Shown here: positions 27,838-36,946 of the stretch, one piece after another
Position numbering within the stretch: position 1 is the first letter of the stretch
How the letters are laid out: each line of letters starts with the position of its first letter
Position numbers and translations under genes: made by a program
Assembly: GCA_964408455.1 (NCBI GenBank)
Contig: CAYOZN010000021.1
Coordinates: forward strand, 38,627-102,626
From: CAYOZN01 sp964408455
GTDB lineage: Bacteria; Planctomycetota; Phycisphaerae; UBA1845; UTPLA1
Direction: 5' to 3'
DNA length: 64,000 nt
Notes under the pieces: generated by a model
Told to the model about the DNA's origin: nothing
What the model saw: only the letters and a program-made list of their open reading frames with translations
Database searches by the model: none

Positions 27838-28271
27838 ATGATTACCGGCGACGGAAGTGAACCGATCACGGATGACGAGATCGTATTTCGTCGCGATTCG
27901 AGGTAAGCGGGTACTACAAGCCCGAATCAGATCGTCCTGTCAGTTGGGTGGCATTCAGACCAAACCGCAACGACCATACGGGTCTCTCCGTGTGGCGGGA
28001 AAAATACAAGTCTGCCGAGGAAGCTGCTTCCCATCAAGCCAGGCCCGGTACGCGTTACTACGTTCTGGCCCTAAATGTGGGCAGGCTGCGCAGCATAGGC
28101 GTAGAAGTTCTGCCAACGGTTGACGAAGGTGGCACGGGTCACGCGTCCTTATGCAATTTGAATACCACGGCCGAAAAGAACAGCGTGCGGGAATTTGCTA
28201 ACGCTATTGCCGGGTCGCTGATTGAGCGAATTCACGGGCCATTTGGGCCTTTTGGAGGCACGCCCGCATAG
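27838..28271 (+). pseudogene. Frameshifted third gene of the TIGR04255 unit
   Basis: From ATG 27838 the frame reads MITGDGSEPITDDEIVFRRDSR and then stops at TAA 27904-27906. In the frame used from about 27903 onward it continues as VSGYYKPESDRPVSWVAFRPN, then DHTGLSVWREKYKS and a complete C-terminus ending near 28271. Joining the two frames gives one plausible protein of about 144 residues. One lost base near 27900 explains the break. It could be real decay or an assembly error. Function is unknown; the FRPN..D.TGLSVWR block is the most conserved-looking part. Confidence 0.7.
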
Positions 28272-28626
28272 GTTTCATAGGTATTCCATCACGCGAACGT
28301 TATGGAGGCAGGTAGTCCCGTGGTCGCGCGGAAAATCGAGGTGACTTAATGACCCGCATCGAGTGGGGATCCGCACGATGCTGGACGGGACGCGCACTCA
28401 GCGGCGGTTGCGGTCGGTACGCATCGGTAACATTTATTGGACTAACGTAACATTCCCCGCCCGGACTTCGTCGCAGCGCCGCCAACCCGCGGTTCAGTGT
28501 CGACTTTCTTTCGCGGAGCCGCTGTAGATTCCTACTCATTTTGCGCGCCGGAATCTAACATGGTGGCTGGCAAGCCAGTCACCGTACCGTGGCACGGAAC
28601 GTCATCAGCGGAAGAGAGGCAGGGAG
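28272..28626. other. Intergenic stretch without a recognised gene
   Basis: About 355 bases between the TIGR04255 unit and the large secreted protein. A small hairpin, GGTGGCTGGC/GCCAGTCACC with a two-base loop, lies at 28561-28582. I see no coding frame of interest. GGCAGGGAG just before 28627 is the next gene's ribosome site. Confidence 0.45.
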
Positions 28627-31600
28627 ATGTTGCACCCGTTTTCTAATCGCGGTTATTTCTTCGTTGCCGTCGCCTGGCCCCGCGCGCTGATGATCGCGCT
28701 GGTTGCGTCGGCCTTTGCACCGACCGCGGCGCGGGCAAACACACCTCCGCAGGCCCCGGTCATCACCGAGCCCGCCGTCAACGGTCAGATCGTCAATCCG
28801 TCCGATGTCCACATGGAGACCGGGCCATTCGCCGACGCGGACCCCGGCGACACGCATCTGTGCACCGACTGGGAAATCTGGACGGTCGCGCCGTCGCAGC
28901 GTGTGTGGTTCACGTCGTGCATCGGCGGCGTCGAGCGCGTGCATTCGCACCTGGGCGATGGCACGTTTGAGAATTCGCACGCCGGCCGGCAGGAATTGTT
29001 CTTCGACACGGCGTATCGATTGCAGGCGCGACATCGCGACGACAGCGGCGTGGGCGGCACGGACTGGAGCCCGTGGAGCGAGCGGTTTTTCACGACCGGG
29101 CCAGCCACGCAGATCTTCCCGCTGGAACTGGACGACATTCTCGATGCACCCCAGCCGCAGTGGCAGGACGCGAGCGCCGCGGACATCGCCTTGCCGGTCG
29201 GCGCGGCGCTTCGGCTCGAGTCGGGCGCCGGCGAGCCGCTTCTCGTCTTCAGTGGCACCGGCAGCGGAACGTCGCTGACCAATGCGATGCCGCTGGCGGA
29301 GCACGTGCCCGCGCGGCTGCGGCTGACGTCCAGTGTTGTGCCTGTGGCACTACCGGAGTCGGACGTCAGCTTTGTCACCGACGAAGGCAGCAACGTGACG
29401 CTGTATCTGCCGCCCGCCGGGCTTACAGCCGGTCAGGAGGCAGTGTGGTGGCTGTCGGCGACCGGCAGCACGTACGTGGGCGACGCGTCGCAGACCGAAC
29501 CCGACTTTTCGATATTGGCCCGCGGCGCGCCGGTTCCGTTCATTGTGAATGAGCCCGGCTACGTGGTCGAAGTCGTCGCGTCCGGCTTTCAGTTGCCGGT
29601 CAATATCGCCTTCGTTCCCAACCCGGGTCTCCTGCCCGGCGATCCGAAGTACTACGTGACCGAGCTGTACGGCATCATCAAGGTGGTGACGAACGACGGA
29701 CAGGTGAGCGACTACGCCACGGGCCTGCTCAATTTCAATCCCACGGGCGCATTTCCCGGCTCCGGCGAGCAGGGGCTGGCGGGAATCGTGGTCCACCCGG
29801 TGACCGGCGATGTGTATGTATCGCTGCTGTACGACGCGGGCGGGCCGCACCATCCGCGGATCGTTCGTTTTCACAGTAACGACGGGGGACTCACGGCGGC
29901 GACGCAGACGATCATTCTCGACATGGCGCCCGAAACGCAGGGCCAGTCGCACCAGATTTCGCACCTGTCCATCGGCCCGGATGGATATCTGTACGTCCAC
30001 ATGGGCGACGGGTTCGACGCATCGACGGCGCAGAATCTGAACTCCTTCCGCGGCAAGATTCTGCGTGTGAACCTGAGTGGCACGCCGGTCACCACCAATC
30101 CGTTCTACAACGTGGGCGACGGCATCTCGCCGCGGGACTATGTGTATGCCTATGGCGTGCGCAATCCGTTCGGCGGCGTCTGGCGGGCCGAGGATAATTC
30201 GCACTACATCGTGGAGAACGGCCCATCCGTCGATCGCATCACGAAGCTGGTGGCGGGCCGCAATTATCTGTGGAACGGATCGAACGCCAGCATGCAGAAC
30301 TTTGCCATCTACAACTGGGAGCCGTCGGTCGGCCCGGTGAACATGGCGTTCATCGAGCCGTCGCTCTTCGGCGGCAGCGGCTTTCCGGCAGGCAAGATGG
30401 GCCGCGCCTACATATCCGAATCCGGGCCGACGTGGGGCACCGGGCCGCAGTCGCTCGGCAAGCGCATCACGGAGTGGGTGCTGGATGCCAATGGGGATCT
30501 CGTATCGGGGCCGACGGAGTTCGTCAGCTACAACGGCTCCGGCAAGGCCACGGTCGTGGCACTGGCGGCGGGGCCGGACGGGCTGTACTTCAGCGATTTC
30601 TACAAGGATCAGGACTACCAGTCGCCGATCGACCGCGGATCGAACATCCTCCGCGTGCGGTTTGTCGGCTCGGCCGACTTCACGGCGGATGTGACGAGCG
30701 GACAGCCGCCGCTGTCGGTGCAATTCACCGATACATCCACCGTGAACGAGCCGATTGCGTGGAGCTGGGACTTCGGCGACGGCGGCAGCAGCACGGAGCA
30801 GCATCCGAGCCATACGTACAACAGCGAGGGGACGTTTACGGTGCAGTTGCAGGTCACCAGCGCCGACGGCATCAGCACACAACGCAAAGTGGGCTTCATT
30901 TTTGTCGGACAGCAGATCAACGTGGCGATGATCGCCGGTTCGGCGCCGGCAAGCGGAGCGGATGCGGCGATCGCGGCCCATCTCGGCACGATGGGCTACC
31001 ACGTGAGCGTGTACGACGACGAGCCGGCCAACCGGCCAACGGCGGCACAGCTGGCCGCCGGCAACAGCCTGGTGATCGTCTCGGCGACAGTGTTGTCGTC
31101 GAACATTGGGGCCGAGTTCCGGAATGTCGCGGTGCCGCTGATTTATTGGGAGAGCGCGCTGAATACGGCGCAGCGGGAGCCCTTGTGCAATCAGGGCGGC
31201 ACCGCCAGCGCGCAGGCGATCGACGTGCTCAACAACGCCCACCCGATCATGGAGGGCATCGGGCCGGGGGCCGTGCAGGTATTCACGTCGCCGGCGACGA
31301 TGAGCTATGGCAGCCCGCCTGCCGGGCCGGAAGTGACCATTCTGGCGACGCGTGCGGGGACCGGCGACTATGCGGTGCTCGCGGCCGATGCGGGCGACGA
31401 ACTGTTGGGTGGTCACATCGCGCCGGCCCGGCGCGTGTTCCTGTTCTTTGAGGATCAAAGCTGGCTTTCTGCCAATGAGACCGGGCGCCAGATTTTTGAG
31501 CAGGCCGTCGTGTGGACGGCCGGTGCCGTATTCGGACCGCCCACAATCACGATCGACGCACCGGTCGATGGTCAGACCATCATCGGGGACGATATCAACG

Positions 31601-32802
31601 TGGCGTGGACGAGCAGCGGCAACCTGGCGGCCGCCCACCACGTGCACGTGCAGCTCGATGGCGGACCGGCGCAGATGGTGAACGATCTGAATGGCTCGCT
31701 GTTGCTGGCCGGCGTTGTGCCGGGGCCGCATGTCGTGACGGTGACACTGGTGGGTTCGGACCACCAGCCGCTGCCCAATCTGGAGGCGACGGATGCGGCG
31801 GCATTCACGGCCGTGGAGGAGCTCCCGGTGCTGCCGCAGGCCGTTGCGCTGGCGTACAACTGGAACGGGGCGGTGCATGCCGGCGAGGCGGGCAATGCCG
31901 ACGCGCCGGATGGCTATCGCTCGATTGCCGATCGCGGCCTGGTGCTGGGCCAGGCGGACTCGCTGGGCGGAGCCGACTTCACGGTGACGTCCGGGCAGAT
32001 GGTCTATCTGCTGGCGGGCGACGGTTCACCGGCACTGGACAGCGTGTTTCTCGGCACGCGGCTGCCGAATGGCGGGCCGGTGATCTGGGACGACGTGGAC
32101 GACAACGATGCCTTTGGCATCGCGCCGCTCTGGGATCCCACCGGCGGGACGGGCATCGTCGCTTCCAGCGTTCATCCGCTCGATCCGCCGACGGCGCCGC
32201 TGGACTCGCTCTTTACCATTGGCATTCTCTACAACGGCTCGAACGGCGGCGGATCGTTCGACGTGACGCTGGGCTTCACCGATGCCACGTCGGTGACAGT
32301 AAGATTGGCCTGCCCGGACTGGTTCGCCAATTTCAACGGAAATGCGCCGGCCCCCGGCGCGGGCGTGGCGTCGCAGCTTCTATTGGCGGGTCCGCTGAGC
32401 GGGGGCGATGGATTTGCCGGCGCGAGCAATATCGACACCGGCGCGGCCGGCGAACCGCTCAACGTCGTCGAGGCGCGCGTCACGGCGGCGTCGCTCCTGG
32501 CGGACGCGGGATTCGACGTGACCGGCCGGCGGATTGACACGATCACGTTCGACAATTTCAGCGGCGGTTCGGCGTCGGGCGTTTCCATCTTTGCGGCCTC
32601 CATCCTGGTGCCGGACTGCGCCTGCGCGGGCGATTTGAATGGCGACGACGTCAGAAACGGCAGGGATATCCAGGGCTTTGTCGCCTGCCTGCTATCGAGT
32701 GGCTCTTGCACCTGCGCCGAAATGACGGGCGACGGGTCGGTAAACGAGAGCGATGTTTCGGCGTTTGTGGCGGCGCTGCTGGCGGGGACGGCGTGCGATT
32801 AA
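28627..32802 (+). CDS. Giant secreted sugar-dehydrogenase-like protein with PKD and dockerin domains
   Basis: A 1391-residue protein with a signal peptide ending near AARAN. Domains in order: an unknown beta-rich region (40-300) and a PQQ-type sugar dehydrogenase-like propeller (about 310-680, with LPVNIAFVPNPG and LSIGPDGYLYVHMGDG). A PKD domain (about 683-760, WSWDFGDGG...HTYNSEGTFTV) and a flavodoxin-like segment (about 765-965) follow. Next come an Ig-like domain, a jelly-roll-like region and a C-terminal dockerin-like pair (DLNGDDVRNGRDIQGFV, then MTGDGSVNESDVSAFV). Likely an extracellular carbohydrate- or alcohol-oxidising enzyme; catalytic identity is inferred from fold only. Confidence 0.8.
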   Translation: MLHPFSNRGYFFVAVAWPRALMIALVASAFAPTAARANTPPQAPVITEPAVNGQIVNPSDVHMETGPFADADPGDTHLCTDWEIWTVAPSQRVWFTSCIGGVERVHSHLGDGTFENSHAGRQELFFDTAYRLQARHRDDSGVGGTDWSPWSERFFTTGPATQIFPLELDDILDAPQPQWQDASAADIALPVGAALRLESGAGEPLLVFSGTGSGTSLTNAMPLAEHVPARLRLTSSVVPVALPESDVSFVTDEGSNVTLYLPPAGLTAGQEAVWWLSATGSTYVGDASQTEPDFSILARGAPVPFIVNEPGYVVEVVASGFQLPVNIAFVPNPGLLPGDPKYYVTELYGIIKVVTNDGQVSDYATGLLNFNPTGAFPGSGEQGLAGIVVHPVTGDVYVSLLYDAGGPHHPRIVRFHSNDGGLTAATQTIILDMAPETQGQSHQISHLSIGPDGYLYVHMGDGFDASTAQNLNSFRGKILRVNLSGTPVTTNPFYNVGDGISPRDYVYAYGVRNPFGGVWRAEDNSHYIVENGPSVDRITKLVAGRNYLWNGSNASMQNFAIYNWEPSVGPVNMAFIEPSLFGGSGFPAGKMGRAYISESGPTWGTGPQSLGKRITEWVLDANGDLVSGPTEFVSYNGSGKATVVALAAGPDGLYFSDFYKDQDYQSPIDRGSNILRVRFVGSADFTADVTSGQPPLSVQFTDTSTVNEPIAWSWDFGDGGSSTEQHPSHTYNSEGTFTVQLQVTSADGISTQRKVGFIFVGQQINVAMIAGSAPASGADAAIAAHLGTMGYHVSVYDDEPANRPTAAQLAAGNSLVIVSATVLSSNIGAEFRNVAVPLIYWESALNTAQREPLCNQGGTASAQAIDVLNNAHPIMEGIGPGAVQVFTSPATMSYGSPPAGPEVTILATRAGTGDYAVLAADAGDELLGGHIAPARRVFLFFEDQSWLSANETGRQIFEQAVVWTAGAVFGPPTITIDAPVDGQTIIGDDINVAWTSSGNLAAAHHVHVQLDGGPAQMVNDLNGSLLLAGVVPGPHVVTVTLVGSDHQPLPNLEATDAAAFTAVEELPVLPQAVALAYNWNGAVHAGEAGNADAPDGYRSIADRGLVLGQADSLGGADFTVTSGQMVYLLAGDGSPALDSVFLGTRLPNGGPVIWDDVDDNDAFGIAPLWDPTGGTGIVASSVHPLDPPTAPLDSLFTIGILYNGSNGGGSFDVTLGFTDATSVTVRLACPDWFANFNGNAPAPGAGVASQLLLAGPLSGGDGFAGASNIDTGAAGEPLNVVEARVTAASLLADAGFDVTGRRIDTITFDNFSGGSASGVSIFAASILVPDCACAGDLNGDDVRNGRDIQGFVACLLSSGSCTCAEMTGDGSVNESDVSAFVAALLAGTACD

Positions 32803-32940
32803 CCGCGGGATTGCGGTTTCGGCGAGGCGGACCGTTCGCGGAACGCATAGTTATTCTAATGGGTAGCGACAGCAGGTCGTGCCGGCGCAATGACGACGGG
32901 GCCTGATGCGCCGCGCGCTGCGGTTGTCACCTTGTTACGC

Positions 32941-32998
32941 GGCGCGTGTGACGGGCTGTGACGGGTAGTGACACTTTTCCTTCTGCGTCACACGCGCC
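32941..32998. terminator. 13-bp perfect inverted repeat between convergent genes
   Basis: GGCGCGTGTGACG (32941-32953) and CGTCACACGCGCC (32986-32998) are exact reverse complements around a 32-base loop that contains two further GTGAC motifs. It lies between the convergent dockerin protein and fabI genes. A terminator is likely, though the long loop with GTGAC repeats could also be a protein-binding site. Confidence 0.5.
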
Positions 32999-33189
32999 TG
33001 AGCGGCCCGCGCGTGGCGGCGCGACGCGCCGTACCCGGTTGCTCCTTGGATTCGAACCGTTTCCGCCGGAAAAAAATCAAAAAAAATTGAAGGCTCAATG
33101 AAGCGCAAGGCAGGAACACTTGCGCGCGGTGTATTCACGATGCACCGCGAATCGGCGTAGGAAAATGCAACGGTGGGAGCGTCGAACCG

Positions 33190-33963
33190 TTACCAGCCGA
33201 CCATGTTGTAACCGGCATCCACGTAGTGAATTTCGCCGGTCACGCCGCTGGACAGATCGGAGCAGAGATAAAGGGCGGCGCCGCCGACTTCGTGCGATTC
33301 GATGTTTCGGCTGAGCGGGCTCTTGGTGGGATAGTGTTCGAGGATCTTGTCGAAGCCGCCGATGCCGGCCGACGAGAGGGTGCGGCAGGGGCCGGCGCTG
33401 ATGGCATTGACGCGGGTGCGCTTCAGATCGCCGAGATCGGCCGCGAGGTATCGAACAGAGCTTTCCAGTGCCGCCTTGCAGACACCCATCACGTTGTAAC
33501 CGGGTACGAACTTCATGGCGCCCAGATAGGACAGCGTCAGGACGCTGGAGCCCTCGCGGAAGAGATCGAAGGCGCGCTTGCACACGGCAATCAGCGAATA
33601 GACGCTGATATCCATCGCCTGCTTGAAATCATCCCTGCCGGTCTGCCAGAAGCGATTGGTGAGGCATTCGCGATTGGCGTAGGCGACGGCATGGACGAGG
33701 AAATCTACGCGGTCGTAATGTTCGCGGTATTGATTGAAGAAGGCGTCGATGTCGGCGTCGCTGGTCACGTCGCAGGGGGCGATCAGCTTGGCGCCGATGG
33801 GCTCGGCCAGCTTGCGGACCCGGCGTTCCATCTTTTCGCCCGGCAGATGATTAAAGGCGATCTCGGCCCCCTGCTGGTGCAGGCTTTCGGCGATATACCA
33901 TGCCAGGCTGTGGTCGTTGGCCACGCCGAAGACCACACCCTTTTTTCCATCCATCAAACCCAT
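33190..33963 (-). CDS. fabI: Enoyl-[acyl-carrier-protein] reductase (NADH)
   Basis: A 257-residue SDR-family protein of FabI length. VFGVANDHSLAWYIAESL is the FabI form of the Rossmann nucleotide site. The catalytic Tyr-(x6)-Lys is YNVMGVCK near residue 155, and the C-terminal GEIHYVDAGYNMVG is typical. It reduces trans-2-enoyl-ACP in the last step of each fatty-acid elongation cycle and is the triclosan target. ATG 33963 follows AAGAGG; the longer frame upstream has no support. It is divergent from the LPS-core genes. Confidence 0.96.
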   Translation of the reverse strand: MGLMDGKKGVVFGVANDHSLAWYIAESLHQQGAEIAFNHLPGEKMERRVRKLAEPIGAKLIAPCDVTSDADIDAFFNQYREHYDRVDFLVHAVAYANRECLTNRFWQTGRDDFKQAMDISVYSLIAVCKRAFDLFREGSSVLTLSYLGAMKFVPGYNVMGVCKAALESSVRYLAADLGDLKRTRVNAISAGPCRTLSSAGIGGFDKILEHYPTKSPLSRNIESHEVGGAALYLCSDLSSGVTGEIHYVDAGYNMVGW

Positions 33964-34109
33964 TCGTCGCCTCTTTTCAATGTGAACGATACAGCGCCGG
34001 CTCGTGCACGTTCGCTGCGTTGCCTTTAGCGGCAAGGCCGTAATTTAGGGCTCCTTTTCGGCAAAGTCCAGACCGGCCGCGGGCACGAACGGCAGGTGAA
34101 ACGGCGTCG

Positions 34110-34138
34110 TTGTGAGGGTGTAAACCTTGTGCTAGACT
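34110..34138 (+). promoter_or_regulatory. Possible sigma70-type promoter upstream of the heptosyltransferase
   Basis: TTGTGA (34110-34115), a 17-base spacer and TAGACT (34133-34138). Each hexamer has four consensus matches. If used, transcription would start near 34145 and translation would have to begin at ATG 34151 or later. Confidence 0.35.
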
Positions 34139-35251
34139 ATGGTTGTGTCCATGTTACACAAAGCGATGCCACCCCTGAAAGAGCCCACCAGCATCCTTGT
34201 TTCCGTGCCTAACTGGGTCGGCGACGCCGTCATGGCGACGCCGGCCCTTCGCGCAATTCGGCAGGCCTTTCCGTCGGCGCGGATCGTCCACCTGATGCGA
34301 TCATACGTGTCCGACGTGCTGGCCGGCACGCGGTTTTGCGACGAACAGGTGTTCTGGCCCTTACCGCGGGCACGCAGGGCCGGGGGCAAGGGTTCGCTTG
34401 CTTTAGTGCGCCGGCTGCGGGCGATGCGACTGGATGCGGCCATACTGCTGACCAATTCCTTTCGCTCTGCCATGACGGCGTGGCTGTCCGGGGCGCGGCG
34501 GCGCATCGGCTATGCCCGCGACGGGCGTACATGGCTGCTGACCGACCGACTGCGGCCTCTGCGTTCGAACGGCGCCTTCACGCCCGAACCGGCGCTGGAT
34601 TACTACAACAACCTCGCGGCCTTTGCGGGCTGTGGCGAATTGTCAGATCGCATGGCGCTGGCGACGAGCGACGCCGACCGGTCGTCGATCGATGCGCGGC
34701 TGGGCGGGCACGATCGCGGCCGTCCGCTGGTGGTGCTGAATCCCGGTGCGAACTACGGCGACGCCAAGTGCTGGCCGGCGGAGAAGTACGCGCAGTTGTC
34801 CGACCTTTTGTCGGAGCGCTTCGGCGCGCGGGTGGTGGCATCGCTGGGCCCGAAGGAGCGGGAGATAGCGGCGCGGCTGTCGGCGGCGGCGCGGCGACCG
34901 CTGGAAATATTCGTCGACCCGCCGCTGGGGCTGGGTCCGTTGAAGGAGCTGGTCCGGCGCTGCGATCTTCTGATCACCAACGACACCGGCCCACGGCACT
35001 TTGCCGCGGCGTTCGAGGTGCCGGTGGTGAGCATCTTCGGCTCGAGCGATCCGGCGTGGACGGATACGCGCTTTGCAAAGGAGCGCATCGTGAAGCTGTC
35101 GCTCGACTGCCAGCCGTGCATGCGGCGCGTGTGCCCGCTGAAGCACCATCACTGCATGAAGCAGCTGGAGCCGGGCCTGGTGATGGAGGCTGCGGCCGAG
35201 TTTCTCGAGTCGGGTTCGCGGGCGGGCCGAACGGCGGTGCCATGTTCGTGA
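34139..35251 (+). CDS. ADP-heptose:LPS heptosyltransferase II-type glycosyltransferase (GT9)
   Basis: A 370-residue GT-B protein. The N-terminal PNWVGDAVMATPALRAIRQAFP is the acceptor-side hallmark of WaaF. The C-terminal half has LNPGANYGDAKCWPAEKYAQL and LLITNDTGPRHFAAAFEVPVVSIFGSSDP, the ADP-heptose site. PCMRRVCPLKHHHCMKQL is the typical cysteine-containing tail. It should add a heptose to the inner LPS core at the inner membrane. ATG 34139 and ATG 34151 both fit. It overlaps the next gene by 10 bases. Confidence 0.9.
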   Translation: MVVSMLHKAMPPLKEPTSILVSVPNWVGDAVMATPALRAIRQAFPSARIVHLMRSYVSDVLAGTRFCDEQVFWPLPRARRAGGKGSLALVRRLRAMRLDAAILLTNSFRSAMTAWLSGARRRIGYARDGRTWLLTDRLRPLRSNGAFTPEPALDYYNNLAAFAGCGELSDRMALATSDADRSSIDARLGGHDRGRPLVVLNPGANYGDAKCWPAEKYAQLSDLLSERFGARVVASLGPKEREIAARLSAAARRPLEIFVDPPLGLGPLKELVRRCDLLITNDTGPRHFAAAFEVPVVSIFGSSDPAWTDTRFAKERIVKLSLDCQPCMRRVCPLKHHHCMKQLEPGLVMEAAAEFLESGSRAGRTAVPCS

Positions 35252-36117
35252 CGGACACGATGACGGTGGACCGGCCGTTTCGCGAGCTGTTGCGCGCCAG
35301 CGGGCTGGATTCCGTGAGCGCGGTGATGAACTGCATGGGGAACCAGCTGGCGGCCTGGAGCCGCTCGAGTGACACCATCCGGTTCGATCCGCCGTCCGGC
35401 GGGACGTCGCTGTTCATCAAGCGCTATCACTATCCCACGTGGCGTCACCGGTTTCGCGGGATGTTCCGCGGCACCTTTTTCAAGGCGAGCCGGGCCCGCA
35501 ACGAATACCGCGTGTTGCGGCAGATGCGGCAGCTTGGGATTCACGCCGTGCGACCGGTGGCATACGGCGAACGGCGGGTGGCACATTTCCTGCGTTTCTG
35601 CTTTCTGATCACGGAAGCAGTGCCCAATGCGATGGCACTGTCCGCGTTCATCCAGAGCATCGCGGATGCGAACAAGGCCCGCGATACGCGCGAGCTTCGG
35701 CACGAAATCCTCAAATCTCTGGCGCGGGAGATCCGGCACATGCACGCGGCGGGTTTCGCGCATCGCGATCTTTTCTATCGCAACGTGCTGATCCGCTCGC
35801 TGCCCGGCGGCAGGTTCGAGTACTATTTTCTGGATGCCTCGGTCGGCAAGCGCATCCGGATACCGCAGCGGCGGCAGGACAATATCGTCGCCGATCTGGC
35901 GGCGCTGGGCGCCGTGGCGCCGCACTTCTGTTCCAAGGCGGACCAGTTGCGGTTCCTGCTGGAATACCTGGGCACCGATCGGCTGGAGCCGGAGGATCGC
36001 GGCTGGCTGCGGCGCGTGCAGAAGCAGTCGGACCGGCTGCGACCGGCGGAACTGGAGCGGCTGCGGCGCGGGGCGGTGTTTGATACTCCTGCGGCATCGT
36101 CGGCCCAGGCGGTATGA
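35242..36117 (+). CDS. LPS-core kinase, first of three adjacent genes
   Basis: A 291-residue protein of the lipopolysaccharide kinase (KdkA/RfaP, protein-kinase-like) superfamily. Visible are the ATP lysine in TSLFIKRYHYP, the catalytic loop AGFAHRDLFYRNVLI with Asp and Asn, and the metal Asp in YYFLDASVG. It should phosphorylate a heptose or Kdo of the LPS core on the cytoplasmic side. The ATG overlaps the heptosyltransferase gene, so the two are co-translated. Confidence 0.87.
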   Translation: MFVTDTMTVDRPFRELLRASGLDSVSAVMNCMGNQLAAWSRSSDTIRFDPPSGGTSLFIKRYHYPTWRHRFRGMFRGTFFKASRARNEYRVLRQMRQLGIHAVRPVAYGERRVAHFLRFCFLITEAVPNAMALSAFIQSIADANKARDTRELRHEILKSLAREIRHMHAAGFAHRDLFYRNVLIRSLPGGRFEYYFLDASVGKRIRIPQRRQDNIVADLAALGAVAPHFCSKADQLRFLLEYLGTDRLEPEDRGWLRRVQKQSDRLRPAELERLRRGAVFDTPAASSAQAV

Positions 36118-36139
36118 GCCGGGGCGGTGGTGTCGCGAT

Positions 36140-36946
36140 ATGGGCACTCGACTGGTGATTGACTGCGAAGAGGCGAGGCCGCTGCTCGAGGCCGCCGGCC
36201 TGGTGAGCTGCGCCGACTTTCTTGCGCTGAGCGGCGGGGAGCTGGTGGCCCGTTCGAACACGACGACGACTCGGAGGATTCGACTTTCGGCCGGCGGGCG
36301 CGAGGGCGATTTTTTTCTGAAGGTCTATCATCATGTCGGGCCGGGCCGCCGCCGGCGGCTGTTTCGCGACAAGTGCGCTCTGGAGGCGCGTAATTATCGC
36401 CTGCTGCGGGAGCGCTGCGGGACGCCGGTGCCGGTGGTGGTGGCGCACGGCGCGCGGCGCCGGGGGCTTCGCGTGCTGGATTCGTTCATCATGACGCGGG
36501 CGATCGCCGGGGGCATTTCGCTCGAAGCGCTGGCGGCGCGGCCGGAAATGGCCGGGGCGACGGCGTCGAACGGGAGGTGGCGCCGGCAACTGAGCCGAAT
36601 GGTCGCCGATATCGTCGCGCGGATGCACGCGGCGGAATTCTTTCACATCGATCTCCAGTGGCGCAATCTGCTGGTGTGCCTCGATCATGGCGGCGGCGCG
36701 CCGCGCGTCCATGTGCTGGATTGCGTGCGCGGGGGCGTGCGGCGAACGGCACTGGGACGTGCGCACGGTCGGGTTCGAGATCTGTCCAGCCTGCACAAGG
36801 ATGCGCGGCACCGCGTGACGCGCAGCGAGGAGCTTCGATGGCTGCGCTGCTACCTGGGCGTGCCGCGGCTTCGCGACTGCGACAAGTCGCTGATCCGGGC
36901 GGTGCTTTCCGATCGGCGGCGCAAGGATGCGGAGTCGGCCCGATGA
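36140..36946 (+). CDS. LPS-core kinase-like protein, second gene
   Basis: A 268-residue kinase-fold protein. The ATP lysine is in DFFLKVYHHV. The catalytic loop reads AEFFHIDLQWRNLLV, with Ile in place of the usual Arg of HRD but Asp and Asn kept. The metal Asp is in VHVLDCVRG. Active enzyme is plausible. The start at ATG 36140 lies 22 bases after the first kinase, and the stop overlaps the third kinase as ATGA. Confidence 0.83.
   Translation: MGTRLVIDCEEARPLLEAAGLVSCADFLALSGGELVARSNTTTTRRIRLSAGGREGDFFLKVYHHVGPGRRRRLFRDKCALEARNYRLLRERCGTPVPVVVAHGARRRGLRVLDSFIMTRAIAGGISLEALAARPEMAGATASNGRWRRQLSRMVADIVARMHAAEFFHIDLQWRNLLVCLDHGGGAPRVHVLDCVRGGVRRTALGRAHGRVRDLSSLHKDARHRVTRSEELRWLRCYLGVPRLRDCDKSLIRAVLSDRRRKDAESAR

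Noticed and set aside
29350..31878. An 842-codon minus-strand frame
   Set aside because: It is antisense to the dockerin protein and consists of a low-complexity Arg/His-rich product.
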